This document shows, piece by piece, positions 27,201-35,311 of a stretch of DNA of 64,000 nt. Position 1 is the stretch's first letter; every line of letters starts with the position of its first letter. This stretch comes from Methylocystis iwaonis. Lineage in GTDB: Bacteria > Pseudomonadota > Alphaproteobacteria > Rhizobiales > Beijerinckiaceae. The stretch covers positions 850,001 through 914,000 of the forward strand of contig NZ_AP027142.1 in NCBI RefSeq assembly GCF_027925385.1. The letters run 5' to 3'. A model generated the notes under the pieces. The model did no database searches. It was not told where the DNA came from and saw only the letters and a list, made by a program, of their open reading frames with translations. The position numbers and the translations under genes are program-made.

Positions 27201-27485
27201 TTTACTTTCGTCCTCTCATGGTCGCGTCCAACATGCGAGAGGCGAAAAAGACGATAAAGCGCCCGGAGCCGATCGCCCGGGGCGCAACGCCTTCAAAACC
27301 GCGCCTCTTCACACGCGCCCGGCGGCGCCGGGGATGAAGAACGCGCCCTCCTCTGCCGGAAGATCACCGGCCGACAGGCGTTCGATCGAACGCCACGGGT
27401 GCTGGCCTGAAGCGGCGTTCCCGCCTCAGGATCATGGGGAGCTAAAGAAAGTCGCTCCCCGAGTCAAGTCGCTTTCGCGACAGCG

Positions 27486-27842
27486 TTACGGCCAGTCGAA
27501 CGGCAGGCCCTCGTCATAAGGCACGATCATGTCCGTGTTGTAGGGCGGCCGCTGCGGGGCGGTCTCCTGCATATACCAGCTACGCTGATTGGACTCGATC
27601 GGATCGCGATTGAAATAGGTCTGCTGCAGCATGTAGCGGTTGGTGCTGCCGACAGGCACCTTGGTGCCCGGATCGAGCCAGCTTCGGCGCTCGACCTCGA
27701 CCGGCGCGCGGCCATTGTCGGCGAGCTGGTTCTGCGAAATGGCGTAGGCGGGCCGGCGATGCGATTTGGCGAGGGCGTCGCCGCCCGCGGCGATCGCAAT
27801 CAGGCAGGCGAGGCCCACCGAGAAATTCAGTCCTTTGCGCAT
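27486..27842 (-). CDS. Small secreted hypothetical protein
   Basis: A 118-residue protein with a signal peptide (residues 1-25, ending near ALA). The mature part is polar and rich in Arg, Asn, Gln, Tyr and Pro and ends in GLPFDWP. No cysteines in the mature part. ATG 27842 follows AAGAGGTTGGAG. No family recognised; similar short proteins occur in Rhizobiales. Confidence 0.6.
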   Translation of the reverse strand: MRKGLNFSVGLACLIAIAAGGDALAKSHRRPAYAISQNQLADNGRAPVEVERRSWLDPGTKVPVGSTNRYMLQQTYFNRDPIESNQRSWYMQETAPQRPPYNTDMIVPYDEGLPFDWP

Positions 27843-27916
27843 CTCCAACCTCTTGAGCTCGACGCTTCGGCTACATCATATATAGTATCGCACCGCAAAA
27901 GCGAGACGAAGCTGAC

Positions 27917-28876
27917 CTATTGTTCCGTTTCGCCCGCCTGCTGCACGACGGCCGCCGGTTGCGCCGCCACATGGGTTTTTTTCTTCGCTTTGACGACCGG
28001 CTTGACGACGCTCGGCTTGCCGGGGGTCGGCTTGGCGTGGGCGTTCTTTTGCGGCGGGATGGAGGCTGTGAGATCGTCGCGCGAGACATTGGCGCAGCCC
28101 GGGCCGCGCGCGAGCTCTGCGTTGAGGAAGAAGTCGTTGAGCGCCTTGTTGTCGGCGCCAGCCGAATAGCTCAATTTGTCCAGAGCGCAGGCGAGGGCCA
28201 CGCGATCTATCGGCTTGCCCGCCGCGCCGCAGGCGATGCCGGCGATTTCGAGCGAGGCCTTGGGTTCGACGAGGCGCGTGGCGAGGCAGGCGCGTTCGCT
28301 CGCCTCGGCGCCTTCGCCGCCTGTCCGGGAGAGGCGGATATCCGCCGTTTCGAAGGCGCCGAAGCGGGTCGGGACCATCGAGCGCTGGGCGATCTTTGCG
28401 GCGGTGAGGCCGGCCGCCGCGGCGTGATTCTTCATGTCCAGATAGAAATCGGCGTTGGTCGCCCGGGGATCGAGATTCGGGTGGACGTCGATGCGCAGGA
28501 ATGTGGCGCCGGCGACGAATTGGCCGATCGTCAGACTATCGACGCGCGGCGTTCCGTCTTTCTTCTCTCCGACCGCGACAATTTTCTTCTCGTGCTTGAA
28601 TTCCGGCGAGGCGATATCGAGCGCCGCGGCGGCCGGGTTATCGACCGCCGTTGCAGCCTTGGCTGTGATCTTCGCCGGAGTCTCGATGGCGACAGGCGCT
28701 GCATCCGCAATCTCGGGGGCCGGAGCAGGCAGGCGAATCAGCAGCGCGGCGCCGGCGAGGATAACCGAGGAGACGACGCCCATCCCCAGAGCGGCTTGGA
28801 CGCCCTCCGGCCGCGCGCGTAGCGGGCCGCGATAGGCGGTTTCGGCAGGGTCACGGTCGAAAGAGGTCGCACGCAT
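27917..28876 (-). CDS. Membrane-anchored hypothetical protein
   Basis: A 319-residue protein with a cytoplasmic N-terminus, one transmembrane helix (about residues 28-50), an Ala/Pro-rich linker, a globular periplasmic domain (about 95-260) with several cysteines, and a Lys/Pro/Ala-rich tail. Not recognised. ATG 28876 or GTG 28879 could be used. It lies 41-75 bp before the preceding small secreted gene on the same strand. Confidence 0.6.
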   Translation of the reverse strand: MRATSFDRDPAETAYRGPLRARPEGVQAALGMGVVSSVILAGAALLIRLPAPAPEIADAAPVAIETPAKITAKAATAVDNPAAAALDIASPEFKHEKKIVAVGEKKDGTPRVDSLTIGQFVAGATFLRIDVHPNLDPRATNADFYLDMKNHAAAAGLTAAKIAQRSMVPTRFGAFETADIRLSRTGGEGAEASERACLATRLVEPKASLEIAGIACGAAGKPIDRVALACALDKLSYSAGADNKALNDFFLNAELARGPGCANVSRDDLTASIPPQKNAHAKPTPGKPSVVKPVVKAKKKTHVAAQPAAVVQQAGETEQ

Positions 28877-29027
28877 CACTCAACTCCGGCGCTCGCGCGC
28901 TCAAGGCGCGTCAACATTTGCCGCATGTTGCGCAAATCTAGGAAAAACTAAGGTTAACGGTACGATAGCGCCTGCCGGCATGGTTAATGGGCGGTAAATC
29001 GGCGGTCGAATGAAAGTCGATCCAACG

Positions 29028-29080
29028 AAAAAGGCCTGCGCGAACGAATCGCGCAGGCCTTCCGATTTTTTCGAACCTCG
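29028..29080 (-). terminator. Bidirectional-looking terminator of rpsA
   Basis: AAGGCCTGCGCGA and TCGCGCAGGCCTT form a perfect 13-bp stem with a 5-nt loop. On the minus strand it is followed by TTTTT and on the plus strand by CCGATTTTTT. It lies about 30 bp after the rpsA stop. Confidence 0.92.
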
Positions 29081-29094
29081 GATCGTTCCGAAGA

Positions 29095-30822
29095 TTACTT
29101 CTTCGGACCCTCTTCGCGGGCCTTGAGCGCCGCGCCGAGGATGTCGCCGAGCGACGCGCCCGAGTCGGCCGAGCCGTATTGGGCGATCGCCTCCTTCTCT
29201 TCGGCGACTTCCAGCGCCTTGATCGAGACGGCGACCTTGCGGGCCTTGCGGTCGAACAGGGTGACGCGGGCGTCGACCTTCTCGCCGACGGCGAAGCGCT
29301 CGGGGCGCTGGTCGGCGCGATCGCGCGCCAGCTCGCTGCGCTTGATGAAGGTCGTCAGATCCGCGCCGGTGATCTTGACGTCGATGCCGGAGTCCTTGAC
29401 CTCGATCACCTCGCAGGTGACCACGGCGCCCTTCTTGACCTCGCCGCCGTCCTCGCCGCCGCCCACGGTGGCGAAGGGATCGCCCGCAAGCTGCTTGACG
29501 CCGAGCGAGATGCGCTCCTTCTCGACGTCGACGTCGAGAACCTGAGCGTTGATGACGTCGCCCTTCTTATACTCTTCGATGACCTGCTCGCCCGGACGGT
29601 TCCAGTCGAGGTCGGAGAGATGGACCATGCCGTCCACGTCGCCATCGAGGCCGATGAAGAGGCCGAACTCGGTCTTGTTCTTGACCTCGCCCGAGACGGT
29701 CGAACCAACGGGGTGCTTCTCGGCGAAGGCTTCCCACGGATTCTGCAGGGTCTGCTTGAGGCCGAGAGAAATGCGGCGCTTGACCGGATCGACCTCGAGC
29801 ACCTGAACGTCGACTTCCTGGCTCGTCGAGACGATCTTGCCGGGGTGCACGTTCTTCTTGGTCCAGCTCATTTCGGAGACGTGGACCAGGCCCTCGATGC
29901 CCGGCTCCAGCTCCACGAAGGCGCCGTAGTCGGTGATGTTGGTCACGCGGCCATGGAACTTCGCGCCGATCGGATATTTGGCCTCGATGCCCTGCCACGG
30001 ATCCTCGAGGAGCTGCTTCATGCCGAGCGAGATGCGGTGCGTCTCGTGATTGATCTTGATGATCTTCACCTTGACGGTCTGACCGATGGTCAGCACCTCG
30101 GACGGATGGTTGACGCGGCGCCACGCGATGTCGGTGACATGCAGCAGGCCGTCGATGCCGCCCAGATCCACGAAGGCGCCGTAATCCGTGATGTTCTTCA
30201 CGACGCCGTCGATCACCTGCCCCTCTTCGAGGTTGGCGACGATCTCGTGACGCTGCTCGGCGCGGCTCTCCTCCAGCACCGTGCGGCGCGAGACGACGAT
30301 GTTGCCGCGGCGGCGGTCCATCTTCAGGATATGGAACGGCTGCGGCACGTTCATCAGCGGGCCGACGTCGCGGATCGGACGAATGTCCACCTGCGAGCGC
30401 GGCAGGAAGGCCACGGCGCCGTCGAGATCGACGGTGAAGCCGCCCTTGACCTGATTGAAGATGACGCCCTCGACCTTCTCATTGGTCTCGAAGGCCTTTT
30501 CGAGCTTGACCCAGCTCTCCTCGCGGCGCGCTTTGTCGCGCGAGATGACGGCTTCGCCCAGAGCGTTCTCGACGCGCTCCAGATAGACCTCGACCTCTTC
30601 GCCCACGGCGGGAGCGGGGTCGCGGCCGTAGCCGGTGAATTCCTTGAGGGCGACGCGGCCTTCGGTCTTCAGACCGATGTCGATGACGGCGACGTCCTTC
30701 TCGATGGCGACGACGCGCCCCTTGATGACGGAACCTTCGAAAGCCTCGTTATCGCCGTAGCTCTGCTCGAGCAGGGCGGCAAAGTCTTCGCGCGTGGGGG
30801 CGCGATCGGTCGTGGCGGACAT
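29095..30822 (-). CDS. rpsA: 30S ribosomal protein S1
   Basis: A 575-residue protein with six S1 OB-fold repeats (for example DYGAFVDLGGIDGLLHVTD and DYGAFVELEPGIEGLVHVSE). It helps recruit mRNA to the 30S subunit. ATG 30822 follows AGGAGAAC; a longer frame to 30996 is not supported. Own terminator downstream. Confidence 0.97.
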   Translation of the reverse strand: MSATTDRAPTREDFAALLEQSYGDNEAFEGSVIKGRVVAIEKDVAVIDIGLKTEGRVALKEFTGYGRDPAPAVGEEVEVYLERVENALGEAVISRDKARREESWVKLEKAFETNEKVEGVIFNQVKGGFTVDLDGAVAFLPRSQVDIRPIRDVGPLMNVPQPFHILKMDRRRGNIVVSRRTVLEESRAEQRHEIVANLEEGQVIDGVVKNITDYGAFVDLGGIDGLLHVTDIAWRRVNHPSEVLTIGQTVKVKIIKINHETHRISLGMKQLLEDPWQGIEAKYPIGAKFHGRVTNITDYGAFVELEPGIEGLVHVSEMSWTKKNVHPGKIVSTSQEVDVQVLEVDPVKRRISLGLKQTLQNPWEAFAEKHPVGSTVSGEVKNKTEFGLFIGLDGDVDGMVHLSDLDWNRPGEQVIEEYKKGDVINAQVLDVDVEKERISLGVKQLAGDPFATVGGGEDGGEVKKGAVVTCEVIEVKDSGIDVKITGADLTTFIKRSELARDRADQRPERFAVGEKVDARVTLFDRKARKVAVSIKALEVAEEKEAIAQYGSADSGASLGDILGAALKAREEGPKK

Positions 30823-31244
30823 TTGTTCTCCTGAGGGCCCTGGTCGGGCGGCGCCGGCTTGGGTTTGGCGTTGCGGAGGGTTTTCGACAATCGGAACGTC
30901 TCGGGCGCGGCAAAACGCTCTCGAAGACGAAAAGTTCGTAGCAACGAACTGGCCGGCGCGGCCCGATGGACGAAAACCGAGTGACACGCGCGCCAAGCGA
31001 AAGGTTCGACGCGCGAGGGTCTATTTAACAGCGCGCCGCCGCCCCCGCAAGCGCCGCCATGCGCGCGCTCGCGGAGAGAGTTGATGCGCTGCGTCAAGAC
31101 CGGCGGCGGCGGCGTTGTATGAGCAAGTTCTCACTCACTGTCGCAATCTGGGCCGATTCCTGCTAGCTAGGCAGGAGGTCAATATTCACGCCTATGCTTG
31201 CGGGGCGAGCGACGGGGCGCGAGGCCAGTTGGAGATCGAAGCTT
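30823..31244. promoter_or_regulatory. Divergent region between rpsA and the bufferin-like operon
   Basis: About 420 bp without a supported gene. It should hold the rpsA promoter (minus) and the bufferin-like promoter (plus). I looked for the GTAACC/CGAA-type extracytoplasmic sigma factor box known upstream of Caulobacter bufferin genes and did not see one, nor a clear -35/-10 pair. The bufferin ribosome-binding site (GGAG, 31231-31234) is at the right edge. Confidence 0.4.
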
Positions 31245-31478
31245 ATGAAGCGGAATATCCTTTCCGGCGCTGCCCTTTCCGCCGCCGCGCTGTCCATCGC
31301 AATTGCTGGCGCGGGTCCTGCCCTGGCCAAGCACAAGGCTCACCAGCGCGCTCCCAAGGCGGCGGTCGAGAAGAACAAATGCAGCAACAAGAACGGCTGC
31401 CCGGCCAAGGCCGAGAGCAAGGACGCGCCGGCGGGCGAGGCGAAACCCGCCGAGATCAAGCCGGGAGAAGGCAAATAA
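31245..31478 (+). CDS. Candidate bufferin-like precursor A (one Cys pair)
   Basis: A 77-residue exported peptide. The signal peptide (residues 1-28, ending ALA) is similar to that of the next gene (both contain SGAAL and an Ala-rich core). The mature 49 residues are Lys/Ala/Pro-rich and contain only two cysteines, in NKCSNKNGCPAK (about residues 44-55), the CxxxxxC type of motif modified by MNIO enzymes in bufferins. The C-terminal tail is Pro/Glu/Lys-rich. First gene of the MNIO operon; RBS GGAG 10 bp upstream. Precursor function is inferred from context. Confidence 0.7.
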   Translation: MKRNILSGAALSAAALSIAIAGAGPALAKHKAHQRAPKAAVEKNKCSNKNGCPAKAESKDAPAGEAKPAEIKPGEGK

Positions 31479-31520
31479 TTCGGTTTCGGCGCATGAGGCC
31501 AATTTGGCGCGCCGATTATC

Positions 31521-31540
31521 ACCCCCCAATGGGGGTTTTC
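31521..31540 (+). terminator. Small hairpin with U-run between the two candidate precursors
   Basis: ACCCCC and GGGGGT form a 6-bp stem with a 4-nt loop, followed by TTTC. It lies just upstream of the AGGAGG ribosome-binding site of precursor B and could act as a weak terminator/attenuator or as a translation-control structure. Confidence 0.5.
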
Positions 31541-31555
31541 AAAGGAGGATAGTGT

Positions 31556-31837
31556 ATGAAGACGAAAATCGTTTCCGGCGCGGCGCTCGCCGCGGCGGCT
31601 GTCGGCCTGGCGCTGAGCGGCGCCGTCGTCACCCCCGCCGCCGCCCATGGTTCGCATCTGTGCAACATGTCCAAGGGCCAGTGCGGCGGCAAGACCGCCT
31701 GCATGACCAAGACCGGCGTCTGCAAGCATAACGTGGGTAAGAGCAAGGCTTCCTGCCGCCATGGCTGCCACCACAAGTCGTCCTGTCATCACAGCAAGGG
31801 CGCTTGCAACATGAAGAGCAAGTGCCACACGAAGTAA
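31556..31837 (+). CDS. Candidate bufferin-like precursor B (nine Cys, nine His)
   Basis: A 93-residue exported peptide with a strong AGGAGG ribosome-binding site. The signal peptide ends at AAA (residue 30). The 63-residue mature part has nine cysteines, mostly spaced 5 or 6 residues apart, nine histidines and many Lys; CNMSKGQC near the start and CNMKSKC near the end look like repeats. This matches the secreted Cys-rich precursors (BufA2-like) associated with MNIO enzymes, where Cys are converted to metal-binding heterocycles or thioamide-type groups. Likely metal (copper) sequestration; not a DUF2282 (BufA1) sequence. An unmodified metal-binding peptide is the alternative. Confidence 0.8.
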   Translation: MKTKIVSGAALAAAAVGLALSGAVVTPAAAHGSHLCNMSKGQCGGKTACMTKTGVCKHNVGKSKASCRHGCHHKSSCHHSKGACNMKSKCHTK

Positions 31838-31843
31838 GGTTTT

Positions 31844-31875
31844 GGCGCCGGCTCCCTCGGGGCCGGCGCCCATTT
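31844..31875 (+). terminator. Strong hairpin between precursor B and the MNIO gene
   Basis: GGCGCCGGC (plus TCC) pairs with (GGG) GCCGGCGCC, giving a stem of up to 12 bp with a CTC loop, followed by CCATTTTA. It starts 6 bp after the precursor stop. Such a partial terminator between precursor and enzyme genes would give more precursor than enzyme. Confidence 0.7.
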
Positions 31876-31893
31876 TAGGCAGGGGATGTTCGC

Positions 31894-32739
31894 ATGCAGA
31901 AGCCAGCCCCGCTCGGCTATGGTCTTGGCCTCCGCCCGATCTATTACGAGGAGATTATGTCGAACCGGCCGCCCGTCGACTGGTTCGAGATCATCTCCGA
32001 AAATTACATGGTCGCGGGCGGGCGCCCGCTCTCGATGCTCGACGCGATTCGCGCCGATTATCCGATCGTGATGCATGGCGTCGCCATGTCGCTCGCCTCG
32101 ACCGATCCGCTGGATTTCGACTATCTCGCTGAATTGAAAGCGCTGATCGAGCGCGTGCAGCCGGCCTGGGTCTCGGACCATGTCGCCTGGACCGGCGTCC
32201 ACGGCCTCTCGCTGCACGACCTTCTGCCGATCCCCTATACAAAAGAGTCGCTCGACCACATCGTCGAGCGCATCTGCCGGGTGCAGGACTATCTCAAGCG
32301 CCAGCTCGTCGTCGAAAACGCGTCGACCTATGTTTCTTTCGTGTCCTCCGATATGAGCGAGCAGGAATTCGTGAAGGAGATGGCCGAGCGCGCCGACTGT
32401 TTGTTGCTGCTCGACGTCAATAATGTCTTCGTGTCCTGCTTCAATCACGGCTATGATCCGGTGGCCTTCATCGACGCCGTCCCGGTCGAGCGCGTGGTGC
32501 AATTCCACATGGCTGGCCACACGAATCACGAGACGCATCGCGTCGACACCCACGACCAGCCGATCTGCGAGGAGGTTTGGGCGCTATACGAACATGCCCG
32601 CCGCCGCTTCGGCGACGTCTCGGCGATGATCGAACGCGACGACAATTTCCCGCCCTTCTCGGAGCTTCTGGAAGAATTGCAGCGCATGCGCGACATCGAC
32701 GCCCGCATCGCCGCGGAAAAGGCGTTGAGCGCGGCATGA
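31894..32739 (+). CDS. bufB: MNIO family (DUF692) peptide-modifying iron oxygenase
   Basis: A 281-residue TIM-barrel enzyme of the multinuclear non-heme iron-dependent oxidative family, as in MbnB, BufB and HvfB. Metal-ligand motifs are visible in order: GLGLR (11-15), FEIISENY, MHGVAMS, VSDHVAW, VVENAS, LLLDVNNV, HMAGHT, DTHDQ and ERDDNFPP. These enzymes oxidise cysteines in a cognate precursor; here the two peptides directly upstream are the natural substrates. It overlaps the DUF2063 gene by 4 nt (ATGA). Cytoplasmic. Confidence 0.92.
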   Translation: MQKPAPLGYGLGLRPIYYEEIMSNRPPVDWFEIISENYMVAGGRPLSMLDAIRADYPIVMHGVAMSLASTDPLDFDYLAELKALIERVQPAWVSDHVAWTGVHGLSLHDLLPIPYTKESLDHIVERICRVQDYLKRQLVVENASTYVSFVSSDMSEQEFVKEMAERADCLLLLDVNNVFVSCFNHGYDPVAFIDAVPVERVVQFHMAGHTNHETHRVDTHDQPICEEVWALYEHARRRFGDVSAMIERDDNFPPFSELLEELQRMRDIDARIAAEKALSAA

Positions 32740-33566
32740 AGCTCGCCGACTTTCAGGCGCTGTTTCAGGCGCGCATACTCGGCGGTCCAGGGGACGCGGA
32801 TGCGCCGCTTTTGAAGGAGCTGCGTGAGTCGCAGCGCGGCGCCGAGCGGGCCGAGCTTCTGCATGTCTATCAGTCGGGCTACCGCATTCGCCTGGAGAGC
32901 TTCCTCTATGAAGATTACCCCGGCCTGCGCGCGCTGATCGGGGACGAGGCCTTCGAGACGTTGGTCGGCGGCTATGTGGCCGCCAATCCGCCACAGTGCC
33001 GCAACGCCCGGTGGTACACGACCGGCCTGCCGGACTATATGCGCCAACATGCGTCCTGGCGCGACGATGCGCGCGCGATCGCCATGGCCTTTCTGGAACG
33101 CGCCATGGTCGACGCTTTCGACGCGCCGAACGCCGAGCCGCTGACGATACAGGCGCTCGCGGGCTTTGCGCCCGAGGATTCGCCGCGCTTCGTTTTCGAC
33201 TTCCATCCGAGCCTCATTCTGCTGGAGCAGCCGGTGGGCGTTCTGGCGGCTTATCAGGCCGCGGCGGCGGAGGATGACGAGGAGCCGGAGGAGGCGGAGG
33301 CGGACGAAGGGGACGCCGAGCCTCAGAGCGCAGAGGAGGCCGAAGCCGTCGCGGTCTGGCGCTGCAATGAAGAGACAGCCTATCGCGAGCTGGAGCCCGC
33401 CGAATATGTCGCGCTCTGCGAAGCCAGGGCCGGCCGCGCCTTCGGCGACATCTGCCAAATGGCGGCTTTTCAGCAATCCGGCGACATCGAACCCGAGCGG
33501 CTTGCGCAATTTCTCGCGAGCTGGTTCGAGGACGGCATGGTCGTCGGCGTGTCGCTGCGCGATTGA
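32736..33566 (+). CDS. bufC: DUF2063 family MNIO partner protein (BufC/HvfC-like)
   Basis: A 276-residue protein that in related systems binds the precursor leader and works with the MNIO enzyme. The N-terminal DUF2063 domain has LADFQALFQARIL, VYQSGYRIRLESFLYEDYPGLRALIG and the FLERAMVDAFD segment. Between it and the C-terminal domain (YVALCEARAGRAFGDIC) is an acidic insertion of about 30 residues (about 175-205) with many Glu and Asp, which I have not seen as a standard element. Start overlaps the MNIO stop. No DoxX (bufD) gene follows. Confidence 0.9.
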   Translation: MKLADFQALFQARILGGPGDADAPLLKELRESQRGAERAELLHVYQSGYRIRLESFLYEDYPGLRALIGDEAFETLVGGYVAANPPQCRNARWYTTGLPDYMRQHASWRDDARAIAMAFLERAMVDAFDAPNAEPLTIQALAGFAPEDSPRFVFDFHPSLILLEQPVGVLAAYQAAAAEDDEEPEEAEADEGDAEPQSAEEAEAVAVWRCNEETAYRELEPAEYVALCEARAGRAFGDICQMAAFQQSGDIEPERLAQFLASWFEDGMVVGVSLRD

Positions 33567-33584
33567 GGCTTTAAATCCTACGCT

Positions 33585-33597
33585 TTTGCTATAATTA
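33585..33597 (+). promoter_or_regulatory. Extended -10 promoter-like element before xdhC
   Basis: TTTTGCTATAAT at 33584-33595 contains a TGnTATAAT extended -10 with a perfect hexamer, unusual in this GC-rich sequence. No good -35 is seen. It ends 4 bp before the ATG at 33600, so transcription would begin at or near that ATG, implying a leaderless message or a downstream start (33624). Confidence 0.5.
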
Positions 33598-33599
33598 AG

Positions 33600-34697
33600 A
33601 TGAGCGGGCGACCCGTCCGCTGGATGGCGGAGGCCGCGCGCGTGAACGAGACCAGGCTTTCCGCTCCCGTCGACGACGCCGGCGTGTTGCGTCAGGCCGA
33701 AAGCTGGCGTCGGATGGGGCGGGGCGTCGCTCTCGCGACGGTCGTCGAAACTTTCGGATCGGCGCCGCGTCCGATCGGCTCTCATCTTGCCGTCGACGAA
33801 GCGGGAGCCTTCTGCGGCTCGGTTTCGGCAGGTTGCGTCGAGGGAGAGGTGATCACCGCGGCGCAGGACGCCATCGCCGACGGCGCGCCGCGATTTCTGG
33901 AGTTCGGCGTCGCCGACGAGGTCGCCTGGCGCGTCGGTCTCTCCTGCGGCGGGCGCATTGCGGTTCACATTGAAAGGATAGACGCGGACCGCCTCGTCCT
34001 GCTTTCGGCCCTGAACCGCGAAATCGCCGCCCGACGGCCCTGCGCCGTCATCACGCCGCTCGAGGGCGGCGCGGCGCAATTGCTTCGCGCGGATGATTTT
34101 GCGGCGCTGAATGCGCAACTGCGCGACGGCAAAAGCGGGCTCGTCCGGCACGAAGGGCGGCGGCTCTTCGTCAATCACTACCGACCGGGGCCGCGTCTAC
34201 TCGTCGTCGGCGCGGTGCATGTCGCGCAGGCGCTGGCGGTCATGGCGGCCCTTGCCGGTTTCGATGTGACGATCGTCGATCCGCGCGGCGCCTATGCCTC
34301 CGCCGAGCGCTTCCCGCAGGCCCGGCTCGATATGCGCTGGCCCGACGAGGCCCTGCCGGACATCGGGCTCGACGCCGCCACGGCGGTCGTCGTCCTCACC
34401 CATGACCCGAAGATCGACGACCCCGCGCTGCGCCTCGCGCTCGCATCGGATTGCTTCTATGTCGGCGCCCTCGGATCGCGCGCCACGCATGCGCGGCGCG
34501 TCGAGCGGCTGAAGGCGAGCGGCGTCACGCCCTTCGCGCTGGAGCGCCTGCGGGCGCCGATCGGCCTCGACATCGCCGCCATCAGCCCGGCCGAGATCGC
34601 GGTGTCGATCCTGGCGGAAATCATTCTTGCCCGGGGCCAGAAGCCTTTGCGCCGGCTGGTGCAGGACGCTTCTTCGACAAGCTGCGTCGTGGGCTGA
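33600..34697 (+). CDS. XdhC family protein (molybdenum cofactor insertion/maturation)
   Basis: A 365-residue protein of the XdhC/CoxI group that binds and sulfurates molybdenum cofactor before insertion in xanthine-dehydrogenase-family enzymes. The N-terminal XdhC/CoxI block has ALATVVETFGSAPRPIGS, SVSAGCVEGEV and GLSCGGRI; the C-terminal Rossmann part has LLVVGAVHVAQALAVMAAL and DPRGAYAS. No ribosome-binding site precedes ATG 33600; an internal ATG at 33624 is the alternative. It overlaps the MocA-like gene by one base and converges on the Mo hydroxylase it probably serves. Confidence 0.9.
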   Translation: MSGRPVRWMAEAARVNETRLSAPVDDAGVLRQAESWRRMGRGVALATVVETFGSAPRPIGSHLAVDEAGAFCGSVSAGCVEGEVITAAQDAIADGAPRFLEFGVADEVAWRVGLSCGGRIAVHIERIDADRLVLLSALNREIAARRPCAVITPLEGGAAQLLRADDFAALNAQLRDGKSGLVRHEGRRLFVNHYRPGPRLLVVGAVHVAQALAVMAALAGFDVTIVDPRGAYASAERFPQARLDMRWPDEALPDIGLDAATAVVVLTHDPKIDDPALRLALASDCFYVGALGSRATHARRVERLKASGVTPFALERLRAPIGLDIAAISPAEIAVSILAEIILARGQKPLRRLVQDASSTSCVVG

Positions 34698-35311
34698 TGC
34701 GCAGGGCGCCGGTCGTCGCCGCCATTATTCTCGCGGCTGGGCGCGGCGCGCGTTTCGGCGCCGATGAGAATAAGCTGCTCGCGCCGCTCGACGGCCAGCC
34801 TTTGTTACGCCATGTCGCCGAGACGGCGCTTGCCTCGCGCGCATGCCGCGTGGTCGTCGTGACAGGACATGAGCAGCGCGAGGTCGCGGCGGCGCTCGCC
34901 GGCCTGCCGGTCAGCTATGCGCACAATATGGATTTCTCGAGCGGCCTCGCCTCGTCGCTTCGCATTGGCCTTGCCGCCGCCGACCAAGTCGACGGCGCGC
35001 TGATCCTTCTCGGCGACATGCCCGACGTCTCGGCGCCGGTTCTCGACGCGCTCATCACGGCGTTCGAAGCCACGCCGCATTGCGCCGCCGTCGTCCCCGT
35101 CTGCCACGGCGAGCGCGGAAATCCGGTTTTGCTCGCGCGCGGGCTCTTCCCGCAACTGGCGCAGCTTCGAGGCGACGAAGGCGCGCGGCGCCTGCTGCGC
35201 AGGGTCGACGGCGTCGTCGAGCTTTCGATCGACGACGCCCGCATATTGGCCGATGTGGACACGCCCGCCGACCTCGTCAGGCTTACACGAAGCCGATATT
35301 TGCGTTCTTGA
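34697..35311 (+). CDS. Molybdenum cofactor cytidylyltransferase-like (MocA/MobA family NTP transferase)
   Basis: A 204-residue nucleotidyltransferase with the signature ILAAGRGARFGADENKLLAPL (residues about 12-30), the metal motif LLGDMPDVS (about 94) and HGERGNPVLL. Such enzymes make molybdopterin cytosine dinucleotide for Mo hydroxylases. Start overlaps the xdhC stop (TGATG). Its 3' end overlaps the convergent Mo hydroxylase gene by 29 bp. Confidence 0.9.
   Translation: MRRAPVVAAIILAAGRGARFGADENKLLAPLDGQPLLRHVAETALASRACRVVVVTGHEQREVAAALAGLPVSYAHNMDFSSGLASSLRIGLAAADQVDGALILLGDMPDVSAPVLDALITAFEATPHCAAVVPVCHGERGNPVLLARGLFPQLAQLRGDEGARRLLRRVDGVVELSIDDARILADVDTPADLVRLTRSRYLRS

Noticed and set aside
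29179..30834. Long plus-strand open frame rich in Asp/Leu/Val
   Set aside because: Complement of rpsA.
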